DNA from: Symsagittifera roscoffensis
Lineage: Eukaryota; Xenacoelomorpha; Acoela; Convolutidae
Assembly (NCBI RefSeq): GCF_963678635.1
Contig: NC_087063.1
Coordinates: 6,046,386-6,110,385 of the forward strand
DNA length: 64,000 nucleotides
Direction: 5' to 3'
Each line of letters begins with the position of its first letter. Position 1 is the first letter of the stretch. The notes beneath the pieces were generated by a model that saw only the letters and a list, made by a program, of their open reading frames with translations, had not been told where the DNA came from and made no database searches. The translations under genes and the position numbers were made by a program. Of this stretch, positions 1-8,941 are shown in pieces.

Positions 1-2731
1 TCAGGATTACTGAGGCTTCAGGCAATTCAGTCCTGCCTCTCATCCTCATTGGAGCTAAGCCTAGTCCCCTCCATTCCTCATCAAATCTTCCAGGCTTGGG
101 AGTAGCAGCGTTGCTTATTCGCCTTCTCGTCGCTTGATCCGTGTACGCAAATCGTGTGTACTGTAACACGGCGGCATTTCTCCCCACGAAGTATGGATCC
201 ATCGTCGCCGAGAAATTCCCTACTCTCCTTTCATTGGTTTCGAATGCTCTCAACCTAGGAGTTTGTACTACGGAGACTGCTCCGAGCAACATCCTTCTTA
301 TCAGAGGGAATTCAGGGATTGCTTCTGGTAGCTTCTTGTAATCGCCCCAGTCCTTCGTCTCTTCTCTCACCTTGTGATACGCTGCTGTGAGACGAGGCAC
401 TCTGGTTATTTCACCACTCGTTTTGTCATAGGGCCTCAGATTCCAAAGCTTTGGAAACACCTCGATGTGTCCTCTTTCTACTTCTCCCATGCGGTCACAG
501 AAGTGATCGTCAAAATTGATGACTGTCATTTCCGGCTCCGATATTTTCGCAAACAACAGATCTTCACTCATGAGCTCCCGCAGTGCCTGCTGCTCACACC
601 AGTTCAGTGTACTACCGTCCACTGCCGATATGAGGTTCAAGTGCAGCACCGACCTCCTATATGCTTCCACTTTAACGTCAGGGAACGCAAAGGTGACTGC
701 TGGTCCATAGATCACTGTCACGAACTCCGTGACTCCTCTGATCAGCGCCAAGGGATCGGTCCTCATAGCTAAGCTCAAATCTGTTAATAGCGGCATGCCT
801 CCAACATGTCGTCTAACATCTTCTTCTCTTTCAATTGTCTCGTCTTCTCCTGTTCCAAAGCGATTTTGCTGCAAGAGATATTGGATCAGAGTGTGTCTCA
901 GGTCTCTTATTTTGTTCCACGAGTCCGTGGATTTCTGCATATCCAGATTCCTCACTCTCTCTTTCATCTGCTCTGGACAACGTGCCAGTTTCATTAGTCC
1001 TCCCAAGTTTCCGTGGGTTATTGCGATCAATGTCAGAAGTCCATCTAGTCGCAGGTTCTGTATTCCATCCGTAAGCAGTATCGCCGGTCCTTTCACGAAA
1101 TTCTCCGCTCCAAATGTCACGAACAAGGCTATTAATTCCACTATCGATACTTTCACTACTGCTTGGAGGAATTCCTTTATCAAATAGTGCGAGACTTTCG
1201 GGTAGACTTTTGCCAAGAAGGACGCGGTCCATCCGGCTCCCAACCCTTCTAGCAGGCTGTCTGTCCTTTCAAATCCCTCCTGTCCTTTCACTTCCTGGGT
1301 CCAGAAGGTCTCCAGAGTAACTTGACACATTCTGTTCACGAACTCAGCGGTCTTTTCTCCGGCATTTTCCGCCAGGTTCACTTCTTCCAGCAAGTAGGCG
1401 TGTATCTTGGTGATCATTACTGGGCCTTGCTGAAAAGCATCAGCACCCAATGCCGCTACTCTAGGATTCAGGTGTAGCCACTGGTTTGCTTCCGGCTTGG
1501 TTCTCAGAACCATCGCCTCCAGTTGAGCTCTGGTCTCCAGTGAATTCTTTCTTCTCGTATCTTCACTCGCCACTTCCATTGCTCGGAACCACAAGTCGTT
1601 GGACATTGCCGTGATCACCCGATGGTCGTCATCTATTCCTGGTTTCAATTTGAGCTGCCGACTGAAATTGGACAGTTCCAACCCCAGCACCTCGTCCAAC
1701 ATCAACATGTGTAGCGCGTGGTCCTTAAATCCTCTCATCGCGTTTGAGATATCTGACCATATTGCAGGCAGTTCAGCCTTAAGTGGCCTCAGGTTCTCCA
1801 CTTCTATCATGCGATTCGGGGCTGATATGATCACATCATATTTTCCTTCCGAAAGTAAGGCTACCATCGCATACACAAACTTCAGTCCATCCGGGAGATG
1901 TGCATATCCCGGAGACAACGCAAATACTACCTTCAACGTCACTTTATTGAATGATCCCTCCTTCGTCGCATCCACCACTTCACCCATCGACTCCAGGATG
2001 TCTTTTATCGCTGGCCATACTGCGTTTTCTGCTGTTGCAGGATCTCTGAGCCTGCTCAGAAAACCTCTACTATGTAGATGGTCATTGATACCAGCAAACA
2101 CAATCGTTATCGGGTTCATTTCTGTCTGCCTTTGTACCCCTATAGCCAATGACACTGATTGCAATAGGTCTAGGTCAACTGCGGCCAGCATTATGACGTC
2201 CGGCCAAAACAAAGACTTAGAGGTGTACACGAACTCTGAATTCGCTACTACCATGATTTTGGCCTTTCTCATCTCTGCTTTGTCGTAGGCGGCGAAGATG
2301 GTCTCATCTTTCTTTATCGCTGTCAATCCGCCATATCTCTGGGCATCACCATCTTGATTCACTAGTTTTGGGTACACTCTCTCCTTCACATGACCAGGTG
2401 GTGTCGTCAGTTGCCTGAATATCTTCACGTGTTGTCCAATCGGCGCTCTCGCCGTCAGGAATCTCCCTGGTCTTTCTTCACGATTCCTTTCCTCATGGTT
2501 CAATCTCACATCTTGCAATGGTCTTGCATTCACAGGTCCCATTGTGTTGTTGGAGGGCAGTCCCTCCAAGTCAGCAAATCTTAAGGCTGTCGTGGAGCTG
2601 AAATTTATGCTAGCGGCTATCAACCAGTCTACGCCGGTTATTGAGTATAATCTGCTGACGGATAGCGTCGCTCCATTCAGCATCCTCCTTGCATCTTCGA
2701 TGAAGCTTACTCTCTGCAGGTCCAGCTTCAT
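1..2731 (-). CDS. Third ORF of the gypsy element, SGNH-hydrolase-like candidate, partial (runs off left edge)
   Basis: The minus-strand frame is open from 2,812 (just after a TGA at 2,815-2,813) to base 1, 937 codons without a stop. I start it at the ATG at 2,731, which is the first ATG after a strong splice acceptor at 2,845 and is in frame. About 910 residues are visible. It has no signal peptide and no clear envelope features. Near residues 206-218 a hydrophobic strand is followed by GINDHL, which fits block III (GxND) of SGNH/GDSL hydrolases. A further strand and helix (residues about 260-300) fit the alpha/beta layout, but I see no convincing GDS serine block, so activity is doubtful. 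GDSL-type ORF3s are known in LTR elements of bdelloid rotifers and in ORF1 of some LINEs. The C-terminal half is unrecognised. Position after pol is where env normally sits. Certain as an ORF, tentative as to fold. Confidence 0.8.
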   Translation of the reverse strand, partial: MKLDLQRVSFIEDARRMLNGATLSVSRLYSITGVDWLIAASINFSSTTALRFADLEGLPSNNTMGPVNARPLQDVRLNHEERNREERPGRFLTARAPIGQHVKIFRQLTTPPGHVKERVYPKLVNQDGDAQRYGGLTAIKKDETIFAAYDKAEMRKAKIMVVANSEFVYTSKSLFWPDVIMLAAVDLDLLQSVSLAIGVQRQTEMNPITIVFAGINDHLHSRGFLSRLRDPATAENAVWPAIKDILESMGEVVDATKEGSFNKVTLKVVFALSPGYAHLPDGLKFVYAMVALLSEGKYDVIISAPNRMIEVENLRPLKAELPAIWSDISNAMRGFKDHALHMLMLDEVLGLELSNFSRQLKLKPGIDDDHRVITAMSNDLWFRAMEVASEDTRRKNSLETRAQLEAMVLRTKPEANQWLHLNPRVAALGADAFQQGPVMITKIHAYLLEEVNLAENAGEKTAEFVNRMCQVTLETFWTQEVKGQEGFERTDSLLEGLGAGWTASFLAKVYPKVSHYLIKEFLQAVVKVSIVELIALFVTFGAENFVKGPAILLTDGIQNLRLDGLLTLIAITHGNLGGLMKLARCPEQMKERVRNLDMQKSTDSWNKIRDLRHTLIQYLLQQNRFGTGEDETIEREEDVRRHVGGMPLLTDLSLAMRTDPLALIRGVTEFVTVIYGPAVTFAFPDVKVEAYRRSVLHLNLISAVDGSTLNWCEQQALRELMSEDLLFAKISEPEMTVINFDDHFCDRMGEVERGHIEVFPKLWNLRPYDKTSGEITRVPRLTAAYHKVREETKDWGDYKKLPEAIPEFPLIRRMLLGAVSVVQTPRLRAFETNERRVGNFSATMDPYFVGRNAAVLQYTRFAYTDQATRRRISNAATPKPGRFDEEWRGLGLAPMRMRGRTELPEASVIL

Positions 2732-2844
2732 CAGTTCGTCCAAACTAATGAAATTATCCAAACTGTTCTTTTCCGAATTTAATTTGATTCGATTTCGGTT
2801 TGATAATTTGACTCAAGTGAGTAATTTAAATGATCAATCAGGAT

Positions 2845-2857
2845 CTAGAAAAAAAAT
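2845..2857 (-). promoter_or_regulatory. Candidate 3' splice site for third-ORF subgenomic mRNA
   Basis: On the minus strand eight T residues lead into CTAG. The first ATG downstream is the in-frame start of the third ORF at 2,731. This fits expression from a spliced subgenomic RNA, as for env genes of other elements. The donor was not identified. Confidence 0.4.
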
Positions 2858-3179
2858 CACGAATGTCACACTTGTCAATTTCACCTTAACACACAACGTT
2901 AAAATTTGCTTAAAGACAGTTCAGATAAAAAGATATTTATCCTAAAATTTATTAAAATCCATTGGTTTCTAAAATTTTGGAATTCGACCTAAGATTGGAC
3001 AGTCCAAACTTTGGATCTATTCCCAAAATCGTCATTTAGTTGTTCATGGTCACTAACCCCTACTTACCCATGATCTTAATAACCTAACACATAACATTAC
3101 ATTACATAACACAACATAACACACACATCACACATTACATGTAACTTGGTCCCCGGCCCAACACCCTCTCGCTCATCAC
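2858..3179. other. Spacer between pol and third ORF
   Basis: AT-rich non-coding spacer. It contains an A/C/T low-complexity stretch (about 3,085-3,145, repeated ACATAAC/ACACA units) just downstream of the pol stop. I see no gene in it. Confidence 0.6.
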
Positions 3180-6100
3180 TCAGCCTATACTTAAGTAATA
3201 TTTCTTATGTAGATACACTTGTATGTTCGTATCAGAGAATATCACGTGTACAAGCGCGTACAATTCCCGAGGATGCAGTCTTCCTCTATTTGGATCGTAC
3301 ACTGGAAGCGAAAGCTCCTTCACGTCCATTTCCACAAGGAAGTCCCTCAGCCTCGTCAAAGACAAGACTAGGTTTTCTGGGTCCACGTGCTGCTTCTCTG
3401 TCGCCCTCGTTACCAAGAAGCATAAGTACTTTCCCGGTATCTGCGACACCGCCGGGGGTAAGGCTGCTACGCCCCCTATCCCTGGTCTTTGCTTCCAAAG
3501 GAATTCCACGTTTTTGTATTCCCTCTTAAAATCTGCCGCTAGCGCCGTCCTAAAACTCATGTCTGCGGTGATTGCTATCGCACATGTTCTGTTTGTTAGT
3601 ATGAAATCACTATCTGTTAGTACTATGTTACTTGAATATTCATTTGGTAAGTTAAAATATGACTCAACTACCCTGCCTATGTCAGGTTTCTTAGGTTCTT
3701 CGCCTGTTTCTGCTTCTAAGTTTCCTGTTTCTCTTGCTATTCTCAATTTTTTTATTATCAAGTTTTCAGTGTGGGTAAGTCCTACCCCCACTCCCCGGAC
3801 AAAAATATCCATCGGCGTCCCCGTCGATCGCATACCGGGTATTAAGTCAAGATTAGAAGCTGGAATGAGTAATCGTCCTTCCTGGGCAGCCCAGGAAGTA
3901 TCGTCTCGTTCAGTCTTGATGTATTTCATGCTTTCACGATCTACGTCTTGAATCGTGACGCTGGTCTTCTCTGGATCCGAGGTCATTTCATTCAGCCACT
4001 CTAAGACACGCAGGTTCGTCTGGTCTTGTTCATATGACTGCTGTTGCTCGTCGTCAAATTCTACCTCAGGTTTCGACCAGTCGTCAACCCACTCATCGTT
4101 GTGATCATTGACTATGTCAATGTCTTGTGACACAGTTATTTCCTCTAAACCCACTACTTCCTCCACTATTTTCTTTAGATCTATCCTATCCACTACAAAG
4201 TCGTCGCCGTAAGGATTGTACTTCTTTCTTGGTCTCGTCCCGTCCTTCTGACGAGTCTGCATCGTGAACGGAAGATCTGTTTCCAAGTTCTTGGGAACCT
4301 CTGTTTGTTCGGGATCCTGCCAATCCTCTTCTGCGTAGGGTAAGGTTTCATTGTCCGCTTCGATCTTTTCGTTTGGATCCATGTCCAGCGGTATATCCGT
4401 ACCTTCCTCTACGATTTCGTTTCCATCGTTCTTCTCCCTGGTGCCTTTTTCATTGACCTCACAAGCAGGGTCCATCATTAGATAATCCCCTTCTTCCATG
4501 TCTGCAGGTATACACCAGTCTTCTGTCGATGGATTGTGTGGCTTGATGTTCTTGTAGTGGGCGGCTCGGCCAGTACTCAGTCTATAAAAGCGTCCCTCTT
4601 GGTGCACCTCTGTAATCATGAAGGGTCCCCTCCACTTCTTCAGAAGCTTCTTTGTCCCTTTCGGTGGTATAACGTTCTGAAATACCCATACGTAGTCTCC
4701 CACCGAGTAAGCCTTTGCACCAGCTGCTTTCTTGTCGAATCTTTTCCTCTGCCTTGCCTGTGCCTGCTGAGTGTTTCGTCTACACAAGTCGTTCAACTCC
4801 TGTTGGCGTCTGATCACATCCCTCACGTAGACCTGTGGGGATGTTTTCTTTCCCTCATATTCTGGGTAGAAGAAGGTTAAGGGTGAAGACTTTTCGTGTC
4901 CAGTTAGCATCATGTGTGGACTGACTCCAGTGGTGGAGTGTTGCGTGCTATTATATGCCCCCATCACCTGTGGAAGATATCTGTCCCAATCGGTCATGTA
5001 CCTGGAACAATATACTCTCAGCATCGACACTAACGTCCTATTCTGTCTTTCCACTAAGCCATTCGTCTGCGGGTGGTATGTCGTGGAGTGAGCCTGAGCG
5101 ACCTGTGAGCGTCTCATAAGCTCTTTCGTAAGCTCTCCTATGAAAGCTGTTCCATTGTCCGATTGAAACGTCATTGGACAACCATGTCTTGCTATCCATG
5201 TATTAATCAGGTGGTCGCATGTCTCTTCCGCCGAGGCAGTTATGCAGGGCACGGCCTCTGCATACTTCGTAAAATGATCTATCATTACCAGTACCTGGTT
5301 GTAACCATTGTCTGTCATGCATATCTTTTGGTGATCTATTTGCACCACCTCGTTGAATTCAGACGACTCAATCGATTGTAATGGAAATCGCAACTTCCTA
5401 GGATCCTTGACCTGTTGGCATGACAGACATGCTGTCACCCATTTCTCGCATGCCTTTTTCATCCCAGGCCACTCAAAGCGCTTCAGGATCCTCTGATATA
5501 CTTTGTCGATCCCCTGATGGCCCATTTGATCATGTGACCTGAATAATAGTTCTGTCTGATAGAGTTGCGGTAATACTATCGCGTTATACTTGTACAGCAC
5601 TCTGTCTTCCTCCCTTCTTTTGCAAGCCACAATTCCGTCCTTGTTCAAATATAACCTCCCTTCATACTGCATGAAGTATTGTCTCAGGATGCGATAACTA
5701 TCTTCCTCTAGGTCCCCTTTATCCGGAGAACCATTCTCGATCCACCTTTTCAGGTTGCTTGTCATGCGATCATTTCTCTGCGCCCTCAGAAGGTCCGAGA
5801 GTCTGTATCTCGCCTTCAAGTATGTCTTTATGACCCTCATTTGACTATTCAGCTCGTTGGGTTGATGTGTGTCTTCTTCCATCTTGACGCACCAAATCTT
5901 CGCCAACGGTTGTGTTTCTTGTTCAAACGGCAGAAGATCAGTCCTGATTACCGCTTTCTGCGGCAATAGGCTTATCGAGCGTTTCGATACCGCTATTGTC
6001 TCCAAGTCATCCGCTGCGTTGTCAAAGACTCTTTCGCTCGGTATCAGGTAGCGATCGCTGTCCGGATCCTGGTACACCTCTCTGTCCAGGTCTCTCGCCC

Positions 6101-7118
6101 GAGTTTCCACTAGTAGCGTGTGTATCGCCAGTTCTGACAGTTCTGATCCCGAGGTCGAATCCCTGTCTGAATAGGTGTTCATTCTTGAGCTTTCTGAATT
6201 ATCATCCGACGAAGGTGTTGTGCTGGAGACTGCACGCTCCTCCAGGTCATGTCTGTACTTTCTTCGCATCCATCTGAACTCCCCGGACAAAACCTTGTTC
6301 TCTAGGTCCTGTTTCTCATCAGGAATTTTCTCGTCTATCTCGGACTCCCCGGACAAATTTTCTTGTCCCGGGTGTTGATCTTGTGATCTTTGATCTTTCT
6401 CTTTATCCTTCTCCCCGGACAAATAGTCTTGCAGCCGATTTTGTTTTACAACTTCACCCTCTTTCTCCTGGTCCATAAAGGTGACAGTTTTCTTTTGCTT
6501 GCCGCTCTCCTGTTCTTTCTGTCCGTAAGAAGTACTGGTTAAAATCTCTTGGGGTATTGAGGATACTAGTTGCTGAACTATTGTCCTACAATCCCTCTCG
6601 TTCTCTTCGTGTTGTCGTCTGGACGGCATGATCTTTACTTTCTCCCTGACTGTTAGCGATGCCACTGCTGCCGTCCACTCGGGGTCATCTCTGGTCACTT
6701 CTCTTTCTAACAATCCACCCAGCATCCGCATCACTTGTGGTGTGACTTGCACCGTTTTATCCAGTAATGAGAGGCTGTTTATATTCATGCGAGAGAGTTC
6801 TTGCTGGACCAGGTTCGAGCGCAGCAGCAAATCCAACGGGATCGGGTCCTCCTTTGACAGGATCTTTATCTCGGCTGCTTTCTCTACAGGTAACTCCGGA
6901 TGTCCTGGAATTGGATGTCCAGACTTATCCAACCATCTCGTTAAGGGAAGCGCTTCATAAGTTTCTTTATCTAGAAACGAGAATCCCTCCTTTATTTCCG
7001 CCTGATTGGCTTGCTTCTGCTCCAACCTTTCATAGAACTCAGTTTTCTTGCTGAGGCTATCGGCATTCTGGTGTTTATCGCGCATCCTATGCTCGATTAT
7101 CATATGGTAGCCATCCAA
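3180..7118 (-). CDS. pol: Pol polyprotein, C-terminal part: RNase H tail, long linker, integrase, macro domain
   Basis: 1,312 residues uninterrupted. Residues 1-30 are the end of RNase H (HRMRDKHQNAD). Then comes an unusually long, charged linker of about 400 residues with three LSGE repeats. Integrase follows: an HHCC zinc domain (H-x4-H ... CLSC), the catalytic core with D in QIDH, D in QSDNGTAF and E in TNGLVERQN, and a C-terminal GPF-type module (WRGPFMITEV). An acidic hinge leads to a macro-domain-like segment at about residues 1,179-1,312: strand plus an ADM...AADFKREY helix, a GGVAAL strand, a YLCFLVTR strand, a long helix, an ELSLPVYDP strand and a final FSDTNIQVYL strand. This order matches the TARG1/OARD1-type macro domain. 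The glycine loops that grip ADP-ribose are replaced (FRTALA; DPNRGRL), so hydrolase activity is doubtful. The true upstream frame is continuous with the RNase H fragment, separated by one TAA at 7,139. Confidence 0.93.
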   Translation of the reverse strand: MDGYHMIIEHRMRDKHQNADSLSKKTEFYERLEQKQANQAEIKEGFSFLDKETYEALPLTRWLDKSGHPIPGHPELPVEKAAEIKILSKEDPIPLDLLLRSNLVQQELSRMNINSLSLLDKTVQVTPQVMRMLGGLLEREVTRDDPEWTAAVASLTVREKVKIMPSRRQHEENERDCRTIVQQLVSSIPQEILTSTSYGQKEQESGKQKKTVTFMDQEKEGEVVKQNRLQDYLSGEKDKEKDQRSQDQHPGQENLSGESEIDEKIPDEKQDLENKVLSGEFRWMRRKYRHDLEERAVSSTTPSSDDNSESSRMNTYSDRDSTSGSELSELAIHTLLVETRARDLDREVYQDPDSDRYLIPSERVFDNAADDLETIAVSKRSISLLPQKAVIRTDLLPFEQETQPLAKIWCVKMEEDTHQPNELNSQMRVIKTYLKARYRLSDLLRAQRNDRMTSNLKRWIENGSPDKGDLEEDSYRILRQYFMQYEGRLYLNKDGIVACKRREEDRVLYKYNAIVLPQLYQTELLFRSHDQMGHQGIDKVYQRILKRFEWPGMKKACEKWVTACLSCQQVKDPRKLRFPLQSIESSEFNEVVQIDHQKICMTDNGYNQVLVMIDHFTKYAEAVPCITASAEETCDHLINTWIARHGCPMTFQSDNGTAFIGELTKELMRRSQVAQAHSTTYHPQTNGLVERQNRTLVSMLRVYCSRYMTDWDRYLPQVMGAYNSTQHSTTGVSPHMMLTGHEKSSPLTFFYPEYEGKKTSPQVYVRDVIRRQQELNDLCRRNTQQAQARQRKRFDKKAAGAKAYSVGDYVWVFQNVIPPKGTKKLLKKWRGPFMITEVHQEGRFYRLSTGRAAHYKNIKPHNPSTEDWCIPADMEEGDYLMMDPACEVNEKGTREKNDGNEIVEEGTDIPLDMDPNEKIEADNETLPYAEEDWQDPEQTEVPKNLETDLPFTMQTRQKDGTRPRKKYNPYGDDFVVDRIDLKKIVEEVVGLEEITVSQDIDIVNDHNDEWVDDWSKPEVEFDDEQQQSYEQDQTNLRVLEWLNEMTSDPEKTSVTIQDVDRESMKYIKTERDDTSWAAQEGRLLIPASNLDLIPGMRSTGTPMDIFVRGVGVGLTHTENLIIKKLRIARETGNLEAETGEEPKKPDIGRVVESYFNLPNEYSSNIVLTDSDFILTNRTCAIAITADMSFRTALAADFKREYKNVEFLWKQRPGIGGVAALPPAVSQIPGKYLCFLVTRATEKQHVDPENLVLSLTRLRDFLVEMDVKELSLPVYDPNRGRLHPRELYALVHVIFSDTNIQVYLHKKYYLSIG

Positions 7119-7139
7119 TCTTACTATACATCTACCAAT

Positions 7140-7457
7140 TTAACTCTGATCCTTCGAGTAGGTTTTCAACCAGGATAACGCTCTGTTGTCCACGCGTAAC
7201 TTGAAGGGCGCGCTCCCCAAGTATGCACGGTACTTCTCCACGAAGGTGACTACTGCAAACATTTCTGCTTTCGGTGCGCCATATTTCATCTCTGTGTCAC
7301 TCAAGACTTTGCTGCCGTATGCAATGGGACGGAGAACTGTTCTTCCGTTCCATTCTTGCTCTTGATGCAAGATTCCTGAATGGCCACCACCGATGCGTCT
7401 GTATCGAGAACATACATGCCCTTTTCTGTAGGCATGCCCAGCACTGGCGCTTCGCAC
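7140..7457 (-). pseudogene. RNase H middle part, cut off by a frameshift and a nonsense codon
   Basis: From about 7,384 leftwards this frame reads a normal RNase H: GILHQEQEWNGR, GSKVLSDTEMKYG, AEMFAVVTFVEKYRAYL, LRVDNRALSWLK. Residues before that point are out of frame and not real. The RT frame joins it if one base is restored at about 7,384, after which the RNase H reads on to a TAA at 7,141-7,139. Beyond that stop, the same frame continues directly into the 1,312-residue integrase ORF. The TAA sits where a sense codon is expected in the RNase H core, so I read both changes as damage to this copy and not as signals. Confidence 0.85.
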
Positions 7458-8941
7458 AGTTCCCGCTTTATGTTCTCGAAAGCAACCTGTGCCTCATCGT
7501 TCCATTCGAAATTTTTCCCTTTGTTGCGCATCAGCTTCTGCATCGGATACACTTTGTCTGCATATCCTTTGATAAATTCACGGTAATAATTGGCAAACCC
7601 CAGGAAGCTCATTAGCTGTGTGTCCGTCCTCGGAGCCTTCCATGTCAGCACAGCCTCTACTGCTTCCGGATCTGGCCTCACACCATGCCTGTCCACCATT
7701 CTTCCCAGGTACTTGATCGAATCCCTCAGGATTTCACATTTTGATGGTTTGCATTTCAAGCCTGCTCTTTTCATACATCCGAAGACCTCATCGAGCCGAT
7801 CAATGTGATCCTCCAGGGTCGGTGTCGCTATGACTACGTCATCCACGTAGCACATCAAGAGATTCCCGTACTTTTTGGTCACTCCTGTCAAAGCCTGAGC
7901 CATCAGCCTTTGAAAAGTTGCTGTTGCATTGCATAAGCCGAAGGGCATCCTCTTCCACTGGTACAATCCCAATTCACACGCGAATCCGGTTTTCTCTCTG
8001 TCCTTCTTCCGCAGAGGGACCTGCCAGAAGGCAGAACCTAAGTCCAATGTGGTGAAGAACTTGGCATCACCAAGTTTAGATAGGCTCTCGTCTATTCGCG
8101 GTATCGGGTACGCATCTTTAATCGTTACCGCGTTCAAGTAACGAAAGTCGCAACAAAATCTAAGCTGCCCCCCTTTCTTTTTCGCCATTACTACCACGCA
8201 AGCCCACGGCGATTTCGAGGGTTCTATCATGTCGTATTCAAGCAACATTTCTATTTCCGCTCGGCACGCTTCCGATTTATGTGGCGTCATTCGCCTTGCG
8301 CCTTCCCTATGGGGGACGGCGCCTTCTTCTAGTTCGATTTCGTGTTCGACGAAATTACAACAACCAATATCCGCCTTATGTTTTGAAAATACATCAGCGT
8401 TCCGATTTAGGAGGTCCCGCAATTTTTCGAAATCCCCCTCACCTATTTTCCCATTTAAGTGTTCTATCTCTGGCAAAACCGGTTTGTCAGATTCTAATTC
8501 ATATGACGAGGGGCGTTCCGGAAAATTCGAGCAGCTTGATAAGCCGTCGTCCGTTTCGGATTTCATTGAAAACAATTTATGAATAGATTTTAGTTCATCA
8601 ATCCTCTTTAAAATTTTATCTTTATTGGCATGATAAGGACAGTCTTTCACACTATATTTCTTCAAGTTTTGTGTCTCTTCATAGTCGGTCCTCATCGGCA
8701 ATGCGTAACCAAGCTTCTTTCCACGCTGGATTGAAACCGTGGTGTCCAGTGTGTTCAACAACACACTGACACACAGTCCGTTTCGCGTTACCGAGAAGCT
8801 CCGGCCTAAAATCACCGAACTCTGACTATTTGGATTTGGTACTAAGCAAACCTGTTTACTATCACTTAACGAATTTAAATTTCTCATTCTAAAAATCGCT
8901 ACTACAGCTTGTCCTGGTTGTAATTTTACTTTTCTATCCAA
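7301..8941 (-). CDS. pol: Reverse transcriptase of the gypsy element
   Basis: Copies element RNA into DNA. The ORF holds an N-terminal linker, then the RT palm and fingers: RFCCDFRYLN, FTTLDLGSAFWQVPL (motif A Asp), MPFGLCNATATFQ (motif B) and MCYVDDVVIA (motif C, catalytic DD, near 7,845), then FLGFANYYREFIKGY of the thumb/connection and the first RNase H strand (YVLDTDAS). The frame then shifts near 7,384, and the last about 25 residues are aberrant. The start overlaps the protease ORF by 8 nt inside a run of eight T. The two frames would fuse with seven T, so the true product is protease-RT-RNase H-integrase. Confidence 0.93.
   Translation of the reverse strand: MDRKVKLQPGQAVVAIFRMRNLNSLSDSKQVCLVPNPNSQSSVILGRSFSVTRNGLCVSVLLNTLDTTVSIQRGKKLGYALPMRTDYEETQNLKKYSVKDCPYHANKDKILKRIDELKSIHKLFSMKSETDDGLSSCSNFPERPSSYELESDKPVLPEIEHLNGKIGEGDFEKLRDLLNRNADVFSKHKADIGCCNFVEHEIELEEGAVPHREGARRMTPHKSEACRAEIEMLLEYDMIEPSKSPWACVVVMAKKKGGQLRFCCDFRYLNAVTIKDAYPIPRIDESLSKLGDAKFFTTLDLGSAFWQVPLRKKDREKTGFACELGLYQWKRMPFGLCNATATFQRLMAQALTGVTKKYGNLLMCYVDDVVIATPTLEDHIDRLDEVFGCMKRAGLKCKPSKCEILRDSIKYLGRMVDRHGVRPDPEAVEAVLTWKAPRTDTQLMSFLGFANYYREFIKGYADKVYPMQKLMRNKGKNFEWNDEAQVAFENIKRELCEAPVLGMPTEKGMYVLDTDASVVAIQESCIKSKNGTEEQFSVPLHTAAKS

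Noticed and set aside
2081-2092. Calling the third ORF an active GDSL esterase
   Set aside because: Only the GxND block is convincing. No GDS serine block and no clear catalytic Asp-x-x-His were found, so only a fold-level similarity is claimed.
1599-2288. 229-residue plus-strand frame
   Set aside because: Antisense shadow of the stop-free third ORF of the gypsy element, which is the better coding candidate by length and context.
3223-3951. 242-residue plus-strand frame opposite pol
   Set aside because: Antisense to the continuous integrase-macro ORF; no protein features of its own.
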